A DNA stretch of 6,008 bases from contig CAAEPN010000063.1 of NCBI GenBank assembly GCA_900757905.1, forward strand, positions 1-6,008. Direction: 5' to 3'. The DNA comes from Clostridia bacterium. Its GTDB lineage: Bacteria > Bacillota > Clostridia > Oscillospirales > CAG-382. Made by a program: the position numbers and the translations under genes. Below are positions 1 to 5,089 of this stretch, piece after piece. Every line of letters starts with the position of its first letter. Within the stretch, counting starts at the first letter, position 1. The notes beneath the pieces are model-generated. The model saw only the letters and a list, made by a program, of their open reading frames with translations, was not told where the DNA came from and did not search any database.

Positions 1-653
1 ATGACAAGATCGTCAATGTACAGGCCTACCGTGCGCCCGGTTTGCTCCTTAAACGCCTTGGTGAGCGTACTGACCGAAATAAACGCGTTTTCCGCAACCT
101 GTGAAATATTTAATTTTATCGACAGGTTCGACCGGATGTATTTCATGGCGTTCTGCACGAGCGGCGTATAGCGGTCGTTGTCGTCAAAGCCGATCTTATA
201 AGCCTCGATCATGTCGGAAACGACTCCGGCAATGCGTCCTTTTAAAAGCACCATATCGGCAAACCGGTCGGACTCGTAAAGTCTGTGAAGCTCCTCTGTC
301 TGTTCTTTCGGATAGGGCAGGTGTGCGATCTGTTTGCAGGAGAGCATCAAATCGAAGCCATCCGGTTTAAAAACATTGATGTGAAAGAATAATTTATCCA
401 CTGACGGTGAACCCTTAAAATCGTATAAAAGACCTGTGGGGATCAAATATATGTTTCCGGGTTCCAAATAAACGTCGCCGGCTTCGGTTGTTAGCTTCGC
501 CCGTCCGTTTTCGACAAAATACAGGCGCGAATAGGGCGAACAGACTTTTTCGCTGTGCCATGTGTCATCTGTGCGAACATAGCCGCTTTCGCCGAAAAAC
601 AGATCATAGTCGTTCATACGCCCGATGAGAAGGTCGTTGGTATAGACGTACAC
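1..653 (-). CDS. AraC-family transcriptional regulator, partial (3' end beyond window)
   Basis: A reading frame open for 217 codons runs off the left edge. It starts at a GTG (653-651), chosen because a strong GGAGGGAGG site lies 7 bases upstream; an in-frame ATG at 617 has no comparable site. Residues about 10-95 look like the small-ligand-binding beta-barrel (cupin) of AraC proteins, with YSRLYFVENG (41-50) and LEPGNIYLIPTG (63-74). Residues about 165-208 begin the AraC DNA-binding domain: LVQNAMKYIRSNL, then the first helix-turn-helix (about 181-207) with ISQVAENAFISVSTLTKAFK. The second helix-turn-helix, probably about 60 residues, lies outside the window. Family knowledge: such proteins are cytoplasmic activators, often of sugar-related genes, that sense a small molecule. 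The gene follows the PHP phosphatase gene by 32 bases on the same strand, so the two are probably one operon. Ligand and targets are unknown. The family call is firm; a link to the glycogen genes is only conjecture. Confidence 0.9.
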   Translation of the reverse strand, partial: MYVYTNDLLIGRMNDYDLFFGESGYVRTDDTWHSEKVCSPYSRLYFVENGRAKLTTEAGDVYLEPGNIYLIPTGLLYDFKGSPSVDKLFFHINVFKPDGFDLMLSCKQIAHLPYPKEQTEELHRLYESDRFADMVLLKGRIAGVVSDMIEAYKIGFDDNDRYTPLVQNAMKYIRSNLSIKLNISQVAENAFISVSTLTKAFKEQTGRTVGLYIDDLV

Positions 654-660
654 AAACTTT

Positions 661-670
661 TCCTCCCTCC
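661..670 (-). promoter_or_regulatory. Ribosome binding site of the AraC-family gene
   Basis: Read on the minus strand this is GGAGGGAGGA, a near-ideal Shine-Dalgarno sequence, 7 bases before the GTG at 653. It decides the non-ATG start: the next in-frame ATG (617) has no such site. It sits inside the 32-base gap after the phosphatase stop codon, so the regulator has its own strong translation signal in a likely shared transcript. Confidence 0.8.
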
Positions 671-685
671 GGTAAATTGTGTCTT

Positions 686-1504
686 TTACAGCGCATAAGC
701 ATAGGGCTTGCGTTTTTTGTAATAATAAGCCTTGTCAAAGCCGATCTGCTTTAATACTTTTGCAGCATCTTCCAAGCCTTTGGCAAAATTTTCTTCAATA
801 TGGGAATCCGAACCGATGGTAACAAGCCGTCCGCCAAGCGCATAATAGCGTTCTAAAATGGGGGCGTTCGGCATAAGCTCATCGTAGTGCGACCCAAGGC
901 AGGAGGTGTTGATTTCGAGTGCCTTTTTCCGTTCGATAACGATTTTTAAAACCGTGTCTATCTTGTCGGCATGCATTTCCGGCGTGAGCGAATAGCCGAA
1001 TTTGCCGTTCAGATAGCGCAAAGGGCAGGTAAGGTGGGTCAGAATATCGTAGTCCGACATTTCAGCACACTCGATAAGATCATCAAAATAAGCGCTCCAA
1101 AAGCCGTAAACGTCCGCTTCGGAAACCTTAGAAAAATCAATTACGGAATACGGAACAGTCAGGTCTTTGTAACGCACCGCATGCACAGAACCGAGAACTA
1201 CGTCAAAATCACGCATGGCAATCATCTTTTGCGCTTCCTCCGGAAACCAAATGCCCTCTCCGATTTCCACGCCGCGAAGGATCTCGACGCGGTCACGATA
1301 ACTTGTTTCCGTTTCTCCGGCATCCTCGAAGGCATCGAGAATGGAGGAAAAAGTATCGGTTTGCTTGCTGTATTCGTTATCAAAGTGGTCGGTAACCGCA
1401 AATCCGGCAAGTCCTTTTTGCAGAGCAATTTCGCATAATGCGCTGATGCGGCTTTTGGCATCGTGGGAGTGAAGCGAGTGATTGTGCATATCGTAATATT
1501 TCAT
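686..1504 (-). CDS. PHP-domain phosphoesterase, histidinol-phosphatase (HisJ) family
   Basis: A 272-residue protein, a usual length for HisJ-type histidinol-phosphatases, with the whole PHP metal-site motif set: DMHNHSLHSHD (5-15), TDH (38-40), RGVEIGEG (77-84, Glu80), LGSVH (104-108), ILTHLTCPLRY (154-164, His157), LEIN (196-199) and GSDSH (231-235, Asp233 and His235). In the family these ligands hold a metal cluster that hydrolyses phosphate esters; the histidine-pathway member converts histidinol phosphate to histidinol in the cytoplasm. I chose ATG 1504. An in-frame ATG at 1579 would add 25 residues, but it lies in the promoter -35 box and the added residues do not resemble the family. 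The ribosome site is weak: AGG 6 bases before the ATG, or AAAGGA 12 bases before. The gene heads a probable operon with the AraC regulator. No other his gene is visible, so the true substrate could be another phosphorylated metabolite. The PHP family call is certain; histidinol phosphate as substrate is moderate. Confidence 0.88.
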   Translation of the reverse strand: MKYYDMHNHSLHSHDAKSRISALCEIALQKGLAGFAVTDHFDNEYSKQTDTFSSILDAFEDAGETETSYRDRVEILRGVEIGEGIWFPEEAQKMIAMRDFDVVLGSVHAVRYKDLTVPYSVIDFSKVSEADVYGFWSAYFDDLIECAEMSDYDILTHLTCPLRYLNGKFGYSLTPEMHADKIDTVLKIVIERKKALEINTSCLGSHYDELMPNAPILERYYALGGRLVTIGSDSHIEENFAKGLEDAAKVLKQIGFDKAYYYKKRKPYAYAL

Positions 1505-1550
1505 AGGAGACCTAAGTCCTTTCCAGAATGTAAAAACGTAATTCCGTAAC

Positions 1551-1579
1551 AGTATAATCCTATTTTCGGAGAATGTCAA
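1551..1579 (-). promoter_or_regulatory. Sigma-A-type promoter of the phosphatase-AraC unit
   Basis: On the minus strand, a perfect -35 box TTGACA (1579-1574), a 17-base spacer and a -10 box TATACT (1556-1551, one mismatch to consensus). Transcription would start near 1544, giving a leader of about 40 bases before the ATG at 1504. This placement excludes the upstream ATG at 1579 as the phosphatase start. The inverted-repeat cluster begins only 6 bases upstream of the -35 box, a usual place for an activator site. Confidence 0.8.
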
Positions 1580-1585
1580 GCCATG

Positions 1586-1620
1586 ATTTTGTCGCTTTGT
1601 CTGAAAGATTACGACAAAAT
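1586..1620. repeat. Inverted repeat, 9-bp arms, upstream of the leftward promoter
   Basis: A perfect inverted repeat: ATTTTGTCG (1586-1594) and CGACAAAAT (1612-1620), separated by 17 bases. Inside it, CTTT (1595-1598) and AAAG (1604-1607) could extend the stem with a 4-base bulge. The core TTTGTC recurs at 1596-1601 and 1630-1635, giving four copies in both orientations within about 50 bases. This is operator-like, but I cannot assign it to a known regulator. It is not a good terminator: the stem is AT-rich, no gene ends here, and both neighbours are transcribed away from it. Confidence 0.55.
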
Positions 1621-1650
1621 TTGACAGTTTTTGTCACGATTATACATATT
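1621..1650 (+). promoter_or_regulatory. Possible weak second promoter toward glgB
   Basis: A perfect TTGACA (1621-1626) is followed by the AT-rich stretch TATACATATT (1641-1650). No hexamer there is both close to TATAAT and at 17 bases: TATACA is 14 away, TACATA 16, CATATT 18. It is therefore much weaker on paper than the promoter at 1718-1746, and the TTGACA may instead be part of the dyad. Listed as a low-confidence alternative start for the glg transcript. Confidence 0.25.
1622..1636. repeat. Small dyad TGACA-N5-TGTCA
   Basis: TGACA (1622-1626) and TGTCA (1632-1636) form a perfect 5-bp dyad with a 5-base centre. It lies 1 base after the larger repeat and shares its GTC/GAC core. It also overlaps a TTGACA hexamer (1621-1626). 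It could be a separate operator half-site pair or part of one compound site. Five-base arms in AT-rich DNA can arise by chance, so confidence is modest. Confidence 0.4.
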
Positions 1651-1717
1651 TTTAACTTGGAAAATCAAAAATTTAAGTTTGTTGCACAAAAAATTCACGC
1701 TTTTTTATGGAATGCTC

Positions 1718-1746
1718 TTGAATTAAAAGCCTAAGAGTGGTATACT
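1718..1746 (+). promoter_or_regulatory. Main promoter of the glgBCD operon
   Basis: A -35 box TTGAAT (1718-1723), a 17-base spacer and a -10 box TATACT (1741-1746), with TGG directly before the -10 giving an extended -10 element (TGnTATACT). A- and T-tracts upstream (1688-1706) could serve as an UP element. Transcription would start near 1753, leaving a leader of about 65 bases before glgB. It looks like a strong housekeeping (sigma-A) promoter, so any regulation would need added factors or the leader. Confidence 0.82.
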
Positions 1747-1772
1747 TTTAACAAAAGAGAGATTTCATCATC

Positions 1773-1787
1773 GGAACGGTATGTTCC
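1773..1787 (+). promoter_or_regulatory. Short hairpin in the glgB leader
   Basis: GGAAC (1773-1777) and GTTCC (1783-1787) form a perfect 5-bp stem with a 5-base loop, ending 12 bases before the glgB ribosome binding site. It could be an RNA hairpin affecting translation or stability, or a DNA operator just downstream of the start site. The stem is short and no T-run follows, so it is not a terminator. Function unknown. Confidence 0.35.
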
Positions 1788-1799
1788 CCAATCCCTGCG

Positions 1800-1805
1800 A
1801 AAGGA
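1800..1805 (+). promoter_or_regulatory. Ribosome binding site of glgB
   Basis: AAAGGA, 12 bases before the ATG at 1818, which is longer than the usual 5-9. No better site precedes the next in-frame ATG (1842), so 1818 is kept as the start. The 9-base string GCGAAAGGA seen here (1797-1805) recurs before glgC (3856-3864), also with a long spacer. Confidence 0.6.
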
Positions 1806-1817
1806 AAAGATCGATTC

Positions 1818-3797
1818 ATGACGGCAAAAAAAACCGATAATATGGCACTGTACCTATTCCACCAAGGCACGAATTTTCACGCATACGACTATCTCGGCGT
1901 ACACAAGACCGAAACCGGCTATGTTTTCCGCGTTTGGGCGCCGCACGCAAAGGAAATTTTTGTAGTGGGCGATTTTAACGGTTGGATGGATACGAATCCA
2001 ATGACGTGCATCAGCGAAGAGGGCGTTTGGGAAGCAACCATTGACGAATCCATGTTCGGCGAAGGCACAAAATATAAGTTTCTCGTAAGAAGCCAAGCGG
2101 GCGATGTGTACAAAGCTGACCCGTATGCTTTTTATGCCGAAAAAGCACCGGCGACCGCGTCGGTGTATTATGATATTTCCGGCTATTCATGGTCGGATAA
2201 GAAGTGGTTGGAATCGCGCAAGAAAAAAATGATTGAACCGAAATACGAAACGCCGGTCAACATTTATGAATTGCATGTCGGTTCATGGAAGCGCCATGCC
2301 GACGGTACGCAGCTATCTTACCGGGAGCTTGCGCATGAGCTTGCTCCGTATGTCAAGCAAATGGGGTATACCCATGTCGAGCTTATGCCGATTGCCGAAT
2401 ATCCTTTTGAAGGCTCATGGGGCTATCAGGTGTGCGGTTATTATGCGCCGACTTCGCGTTTTGGCGATCCGCATGATTTCATGTACTTTATCGATTATAT
2501 GCACCAAAGCGGTATCGGTGTGATACTGGATTGGGTTCCGGCTCACTTTCCGAAGGACGAGCATGGTCTGTACGAGTTTGACGGCGGCCCGCTTTATGAA
2601 TATCAAGGCAAAGACCGCATGGAAAACAGAGGGTGGGGAACGCGCTGCTTTGATGTCGGACGAACCGAAGTGGAAAGCTTTCTCATTTCCAACGCCATGT
2701 TCTGGCTGCGCGAATACCATGTAGACGGACTCCGTGTGGACGCGGTGGCTTCCATGCTGTATCTCGATTACGACAAAGAACCCGGCGAATGGTTCCCGAA
2801 CGCTTATGGCGGCAAAGAGTGCTTGGAGGCGGTCGCGTTCTTCCGAAAACTCGGCGATGTAATTCGTTCGGAATATCCCGATTCGCTATTTATTGCCGAG
2901 GAGTCCACTTCGTGGGCAAAGGTTTCGAAACCGGCAAGCGAAGACGGTCTCGGTTTCAATTTCAAATGGAATATGGGTTGGATGAACGATTCGCTTGACT
3001 ATTTTTCCACCGACCCGCTTTTCCGTAAGTATAAACATGATAAGTTGACATTTTCCATGATGTACGCTTTCTCGGAAAACTACATTTTGCCGATTTCACA
3101 TGACGAAGTAGTTCACGGCAAAAAGTCGCTTCTCGACCGTATGCCGGGTGAATATGAGAAGAAGTTCGCCGGTCTTCGCGCGTTTCTTGCCTATATGATG
3201 ACGCATCCTGGCAAAAAACTACTGTTCATGGGCTGTGAGATCGGCCAGTTCACCGAATGGAACTACAAGGACAGTGTTGAATGGTTTCTGTTAGACTACG
3301 ATATGCATGCCGCAACGCAGCGTTATGTCGCTTCTCTCAACCACTTTTATCTGGAGCATGACGAGCTTTGGCAGAACGACTATTCGTGGGACGGCTTTAC
3401 ATGGATCGAATGCGATAATAAGGACGAGAGTCTTATCAGCTATGTACGCCGCAACAATAAGGGCAAAGAACTGATTGTCGTCTTAAACTTTACGCCGGTT
3501 GCGCGTCCGTGCTATCCGATCGGCGTCAAAAACGCCGGCGTGTATACCGAGCTTTTCAATAGCGACGATAAAAGCTTTGGCGGCAGCGGCGCCTTGAACG
3601 AAGGCCTTTTAAAGGCCGAAAAGGAAAAACGCGGCGACTATAACTATGTTATCCGACCGAATATTCCGCCGTTCGGCGCATTGATTTTCAAGCGCACCCG
3701 AAGTGCGGCCAAGCCGGATATGACCGATAAAGCCGAAAATAATGATAAAGCGGCTAAAAAATCGTCTGAAAGATCCGCGAAGAAAAAAGCAAAATAA
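1818..3797 (+). CDS. glgB: 1,4-alpha-glucan (glycogen) branching enzyme GlgB
   Basis: A 659-residue cytoplasmic enzyme that cuts an alpha-1,4-glucan chain and re-attaches it by an alpha-1,6 bond, making glycogen branches. An N-terminal CBM48 glucan-binding domain covers about 24-118 (VFRVWAPHAKEIFVVGDFNGW). A GH13 barrel covers about 145-500, with all four conserved regions: DWVPAHF (238-244), GLRVDAVASMLY (304-315, nucleophile Asp308), IAEEST (359-364, acid/base Glu361) and ISHDEVVHGKKSLL (426-439, His428-Asp429). A C-terminal beta domain covers about 530-625. It lacks the extra N1 domain of the 728-residue E. coli enzyme and resembles the short Bacillus type. The last 35 residues (625-659) are an unusual low-complexity tail with ten lysines, probably disordered and not needed for catalysis. 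The start at 1818 is supported by AAAGGA 12 bases upstream. It is the first gene of the operon; glgC follows after 83 bases. The identification is secure. Confidence 0.97.
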   Translation: MTAKKTDNMALYLFHQGTNFHAYDYLGVHKTETGYVFRVWAPHAKEIFVVGDFNGWMDTNPMTCISEEGVWEATIDESMFGEGTKYKFLVRSQAGDVYKADPYAFYAEKAPATASVYYDISGYSWSDKKWLESRKKKMIEPKYETPVNIYELHVGSWKRHADGTQLSYRELAHELAPYVKQMGYTHVELMPIAEYPFEGSWGYQVCGYYAPTSRFGDPHDFMYFIDYMHQSGIGVILDWVPAHFPKDEHGLYEFDGGPLYEYQGKDRMENRGWGTRCFDVGRTEVESFLISNAMFWLREYHVDGLRVDAVASMLYLDYDKEPGEWFPNAYGGKECLEAVAFFRKLGDVIRSEYPDSLFIAEESTSWAKVSKPASEDGLGFNFKWNMGWMNDSLDYFSTDPLFRKYKHDKLTFSMMYAFSENYILPISHDEVVHGKKSLLDRMPGEYEKKFAGLRAFLAYMMTHPGKKLLFMGCEIGQFTEWNYKDSVEWFLLDYDMHAATQRYVASLNHFYLEHDELWQNDYSWDGFTWIECDNKDESLISYVRRNNKGKELIVVLNFTPVARPCYPIGVKNAGVYTELFNSDDKSFGGSGALNEGLLKAEKEKRGDYNYVIRPNIPPFGALIFKRTRSAAKPDMTDKAENNDKAAKKSSERSAKKKAK

Positions 3798-3858
3798 TAT
3801 TTGTTGTTCAATCCCGTTCCTCGCACCAATATCAATTTGAGAAATCAGTACCCAAGCG

Positions 3859-3864
3859 AAAGGA
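3859..3864 (+). promoter_or_regulatory. Ribosome binding site of glgC, in the glgB-glgC gap
   Basis: AAAGGA lies 16 bases before the ATG at 3881, unusually far; the overlapping GGATGG (3862-3867) would be 13 bases away. No start codon in the glgC frame lies closer, and the protein start MFRKKECVAMLLAGG fits the family, so the ATG is kept. The rest of the 83-base gap (3798-3880) shows no promoter, hairpin or terminator, so glgC is probably read from the glgB transcript. Confidence 0.5.
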
Positions 3865-3880
3865 TGGTTTAGATAAATTT

Positions 3881-5089
3881 ATGTTCAGAAAAAAAGAATG
3901 TGTTGCCATGCTGCTTGCCGGTGGTCAGGGAAGCCGCCTTTATGCTCTGACCGAGAGCACGGCGAAACCGGCAGTGACTTTCGGCGCAAAGTACCGTATC
4001 ATTGATTTTCCGCTTACCAACTGTATCCATTCCGGCATTGATACTGTCGGTGTGCTTACCCAGTATCAGCCGCTTGTGTTAAACGAATACATCGGCAACG
4101 GACAACCGTGGGATCTTGACCGCAATATGGGCGGCGTGAAGATACTTCCGCCGTATCAGGGCAAAAACGGCGCGGATTGGTACAGCGGTACGGCCAATGC
4201 CATCTATCAGAATCTTACGTTTATTGAACGCTATGACCCTGATTACGTTCTCATCCTTTCGGGCGACCATATCTATAAAATGGACTATGCTGCTATGCTT
4301 GCTTATCACAAAAAGAAGCATGCAGATTGTACCATAAGTGTTATAGAAGTGCCGCTTGAGGAAGCAAGCCGTTTCGGTATCATGTCGGCTGACGAAGACG
4401 GAAAGATCACCAAATTCGAAGAAAAGCCCAAGAATCCGACCAGCACAAAAGCCTCTATGGGCATTTATATATTCAGCCGCCAGAAATTGGTGGAATATCT
4501 GAAAGCGGATAACGATGATCCCGACTCGGTCAATGACTTCGGCAAGAATATCATTCCGAAGATGCTTGCGGCGGGCGAAAAAATGTACGCCTATTCTTTC
4601 TCAGGCTATTGGAAGGACGTCGGAACGCTATCCAGTCTTTGGGAGGCCAATATGGATTTGCTTGGTGAACATCCCGTGTTCGATCTCGGCGACGACGAAT
4701 GGCGTATCCGTTCCCGAACAGCCGCTGAGCCGCCGCAGTATATCGGTTCGGATGCAGAAGTGCGTAACTCCATCGTCACTGAAGGCTGCGTCATCGAAGG
4801 AACGGTCATCAATTCCGTTTTGTCCAATGGCGTCACTGTTGAAAAGGGCGCGGTCGTGAAGGATTCGATCATCATGAGCGAAACGACCGTCGGAGAAGGC
4901 TCGCGCGTCGAATATTCGATTTTAGACGAACATGTAACGCTCGGCGCGGATTGCCGCATAGGTGCAGATAAGCAAACGACCAAGGATGTAACCGTCATCG
5001 GTGCGGACGCTGTTCTTGAAGCGAACACCGATATTGAACCGGGTACGATCTACAGCGCAAAAAACGGTAAGGGAGGTAGCATAAAATGA
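3881..5089 (+). CDS. glgC: Glucose-1-phosphate adenylyltransferase (ADP-glucose pyrophosphorylase), catalytic subunit GlgC
   Basis: A 402-residue enzyme making ADP-glucose and pyrophosphate from ATP and glucose-1-phosphate, the committed step of bacterial glycogen synthesis. The N-terminal nucleotidyltransferase domain (about 5-255) keeps the working motifs: AGGQGSRL (13-20, nucleotide loop), AKPAVTFGAKYRIIDF (28-43), WYSGTANAIYQN (100-111), LSGDHIYKMDY (126-136, metal/catalytic Asp129), FEEKPKNP (179-186, Lys182 for the sugar phosphate), MGIYIF (193-198) and YWKDVGT (243-249). A left-handed beta-helix of hexapeptide repeats fills about 287-395. By eye, the position of the E. coli fructose-1,6-bisphosphate-activation lysine (Lys39) is Ser26 here, as expected for Firmicutes enzymes with little such activation; this is inference. 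Length is near the Bacillus type. The stop overlaps the glgD start (ATGA), suggesting coupled translation and a joint complex. Identification is secure. Confidence 0.97.
   Translation: MFRKKECVAMLLAGGQGSRLYALTESTAKPAVTFGAKYRIIDFPLTNCIHSGIDTVGVLTQYQPLVLNEYIGNGQPWDLDRNMGGVKILPPYQGKNGADWYSGTANAIYQNLTFIERYDPDYVLILSGDHIYKMDYAAMLAYHKKKHADCTISVIEVPLEEASRFGIMSADEDGKITKFEEKPKNPTSTKASMGIYIFSRQKLVEYLKADNDDPDSVNDFGKNIIPKMLAAGEKMYAYSFSGYWKDVGTLSSLWEANMDLLGEHPVFDLGDDEWRIRSRTAAEPPQYIGSDAEVRNSIVTEGCVIEGTVINSVLSNGVTVEKGAVVKDSIIMSETTVGEGSRVEYSILDEHVTLGADCRIGADKQTTKDVTVIGADAVLEANTDIEPGTIYSAKNGKGGSIK
5069..5077 (+). promoter_or_regulatory. Ribosome binding site of glgD inside the end of glgC
   Basis: AAGGGAGGT, a strong Shine-Dalgarno sequence, 8 bases before the glgD ATG at 5086. 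It lies in the last codons of glgC (encoding KGG). Together with the ATGA stop-start overlap at 5086-5089 it fixes the glgD start. It is the best-placed site of the three glg genes, so glgD could be translated at least as well as glgC. Confidence 0.85.

Larger units (their letters stand above)
1505..1817. other. Divergent intergenic control region
   Basis: These 313 bases separate the leftward phosphatase gene from rightward glgB and contain no convincing gene. They are markedly more AT-rich than the flanking coding sequence, especially 1610-1730. They hold two outward-facing sigma-A-type promoters, a cluster of inverted TTTGTC/GACAAA elements between them, and a short hairpin in the glgB leader. 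I see no clear catabolite-repression (cre) site, riboswitch or terminator. Confidence 0.8.

Noticed and set aside
101..370. 89-codon plus-strand frame antisense to the AraC gene
   Set aside because: Arginine- and serine-rich shadow translation; the minus-strand frame is a clear AraC protein.
971..1438. 155-codon open frame on the plus strand inside the phosphatase gene
   Set aside because: It is antisense to a gene with a full conserved motif set, and its translation resembles no family and lacks a ribosome binding site.
1528..1545. Possible CcpA (cre) site around TGTAAAAACGTAA
   Set aside because: The spacing around the central CG does not fit the cre consensus and the right half does not match.
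1505..1579. N-terminal extension of the phosphatase from the ATG at 1579
   Set aside because: The ATG lies in the -35 box of a strong minus-strand promoter, so it would precede the transcript start. The added residues do not look like the PHP family, whose proteins begin just before the DxHxH motif.
1586..1620. Inverted repeat as a transcription terminator
   Set aside because: No gene ends nearby; both flanking genes are transcribed away from it, and the stem is AT-rich.
3864..3872. ATG-GTT-TAG mini-frame overlapping the glgC ribosome site
   Set aside because: A two-codon frame is expected by chance, and nothing indicates that it is translated.
4606..5028. 140-codon minus-strand frame inside glgC
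   Set aside because: Serine/threonine-rich shadow of the hexapeptide-repeat region of GlgC, with no promoter or ribosome site.
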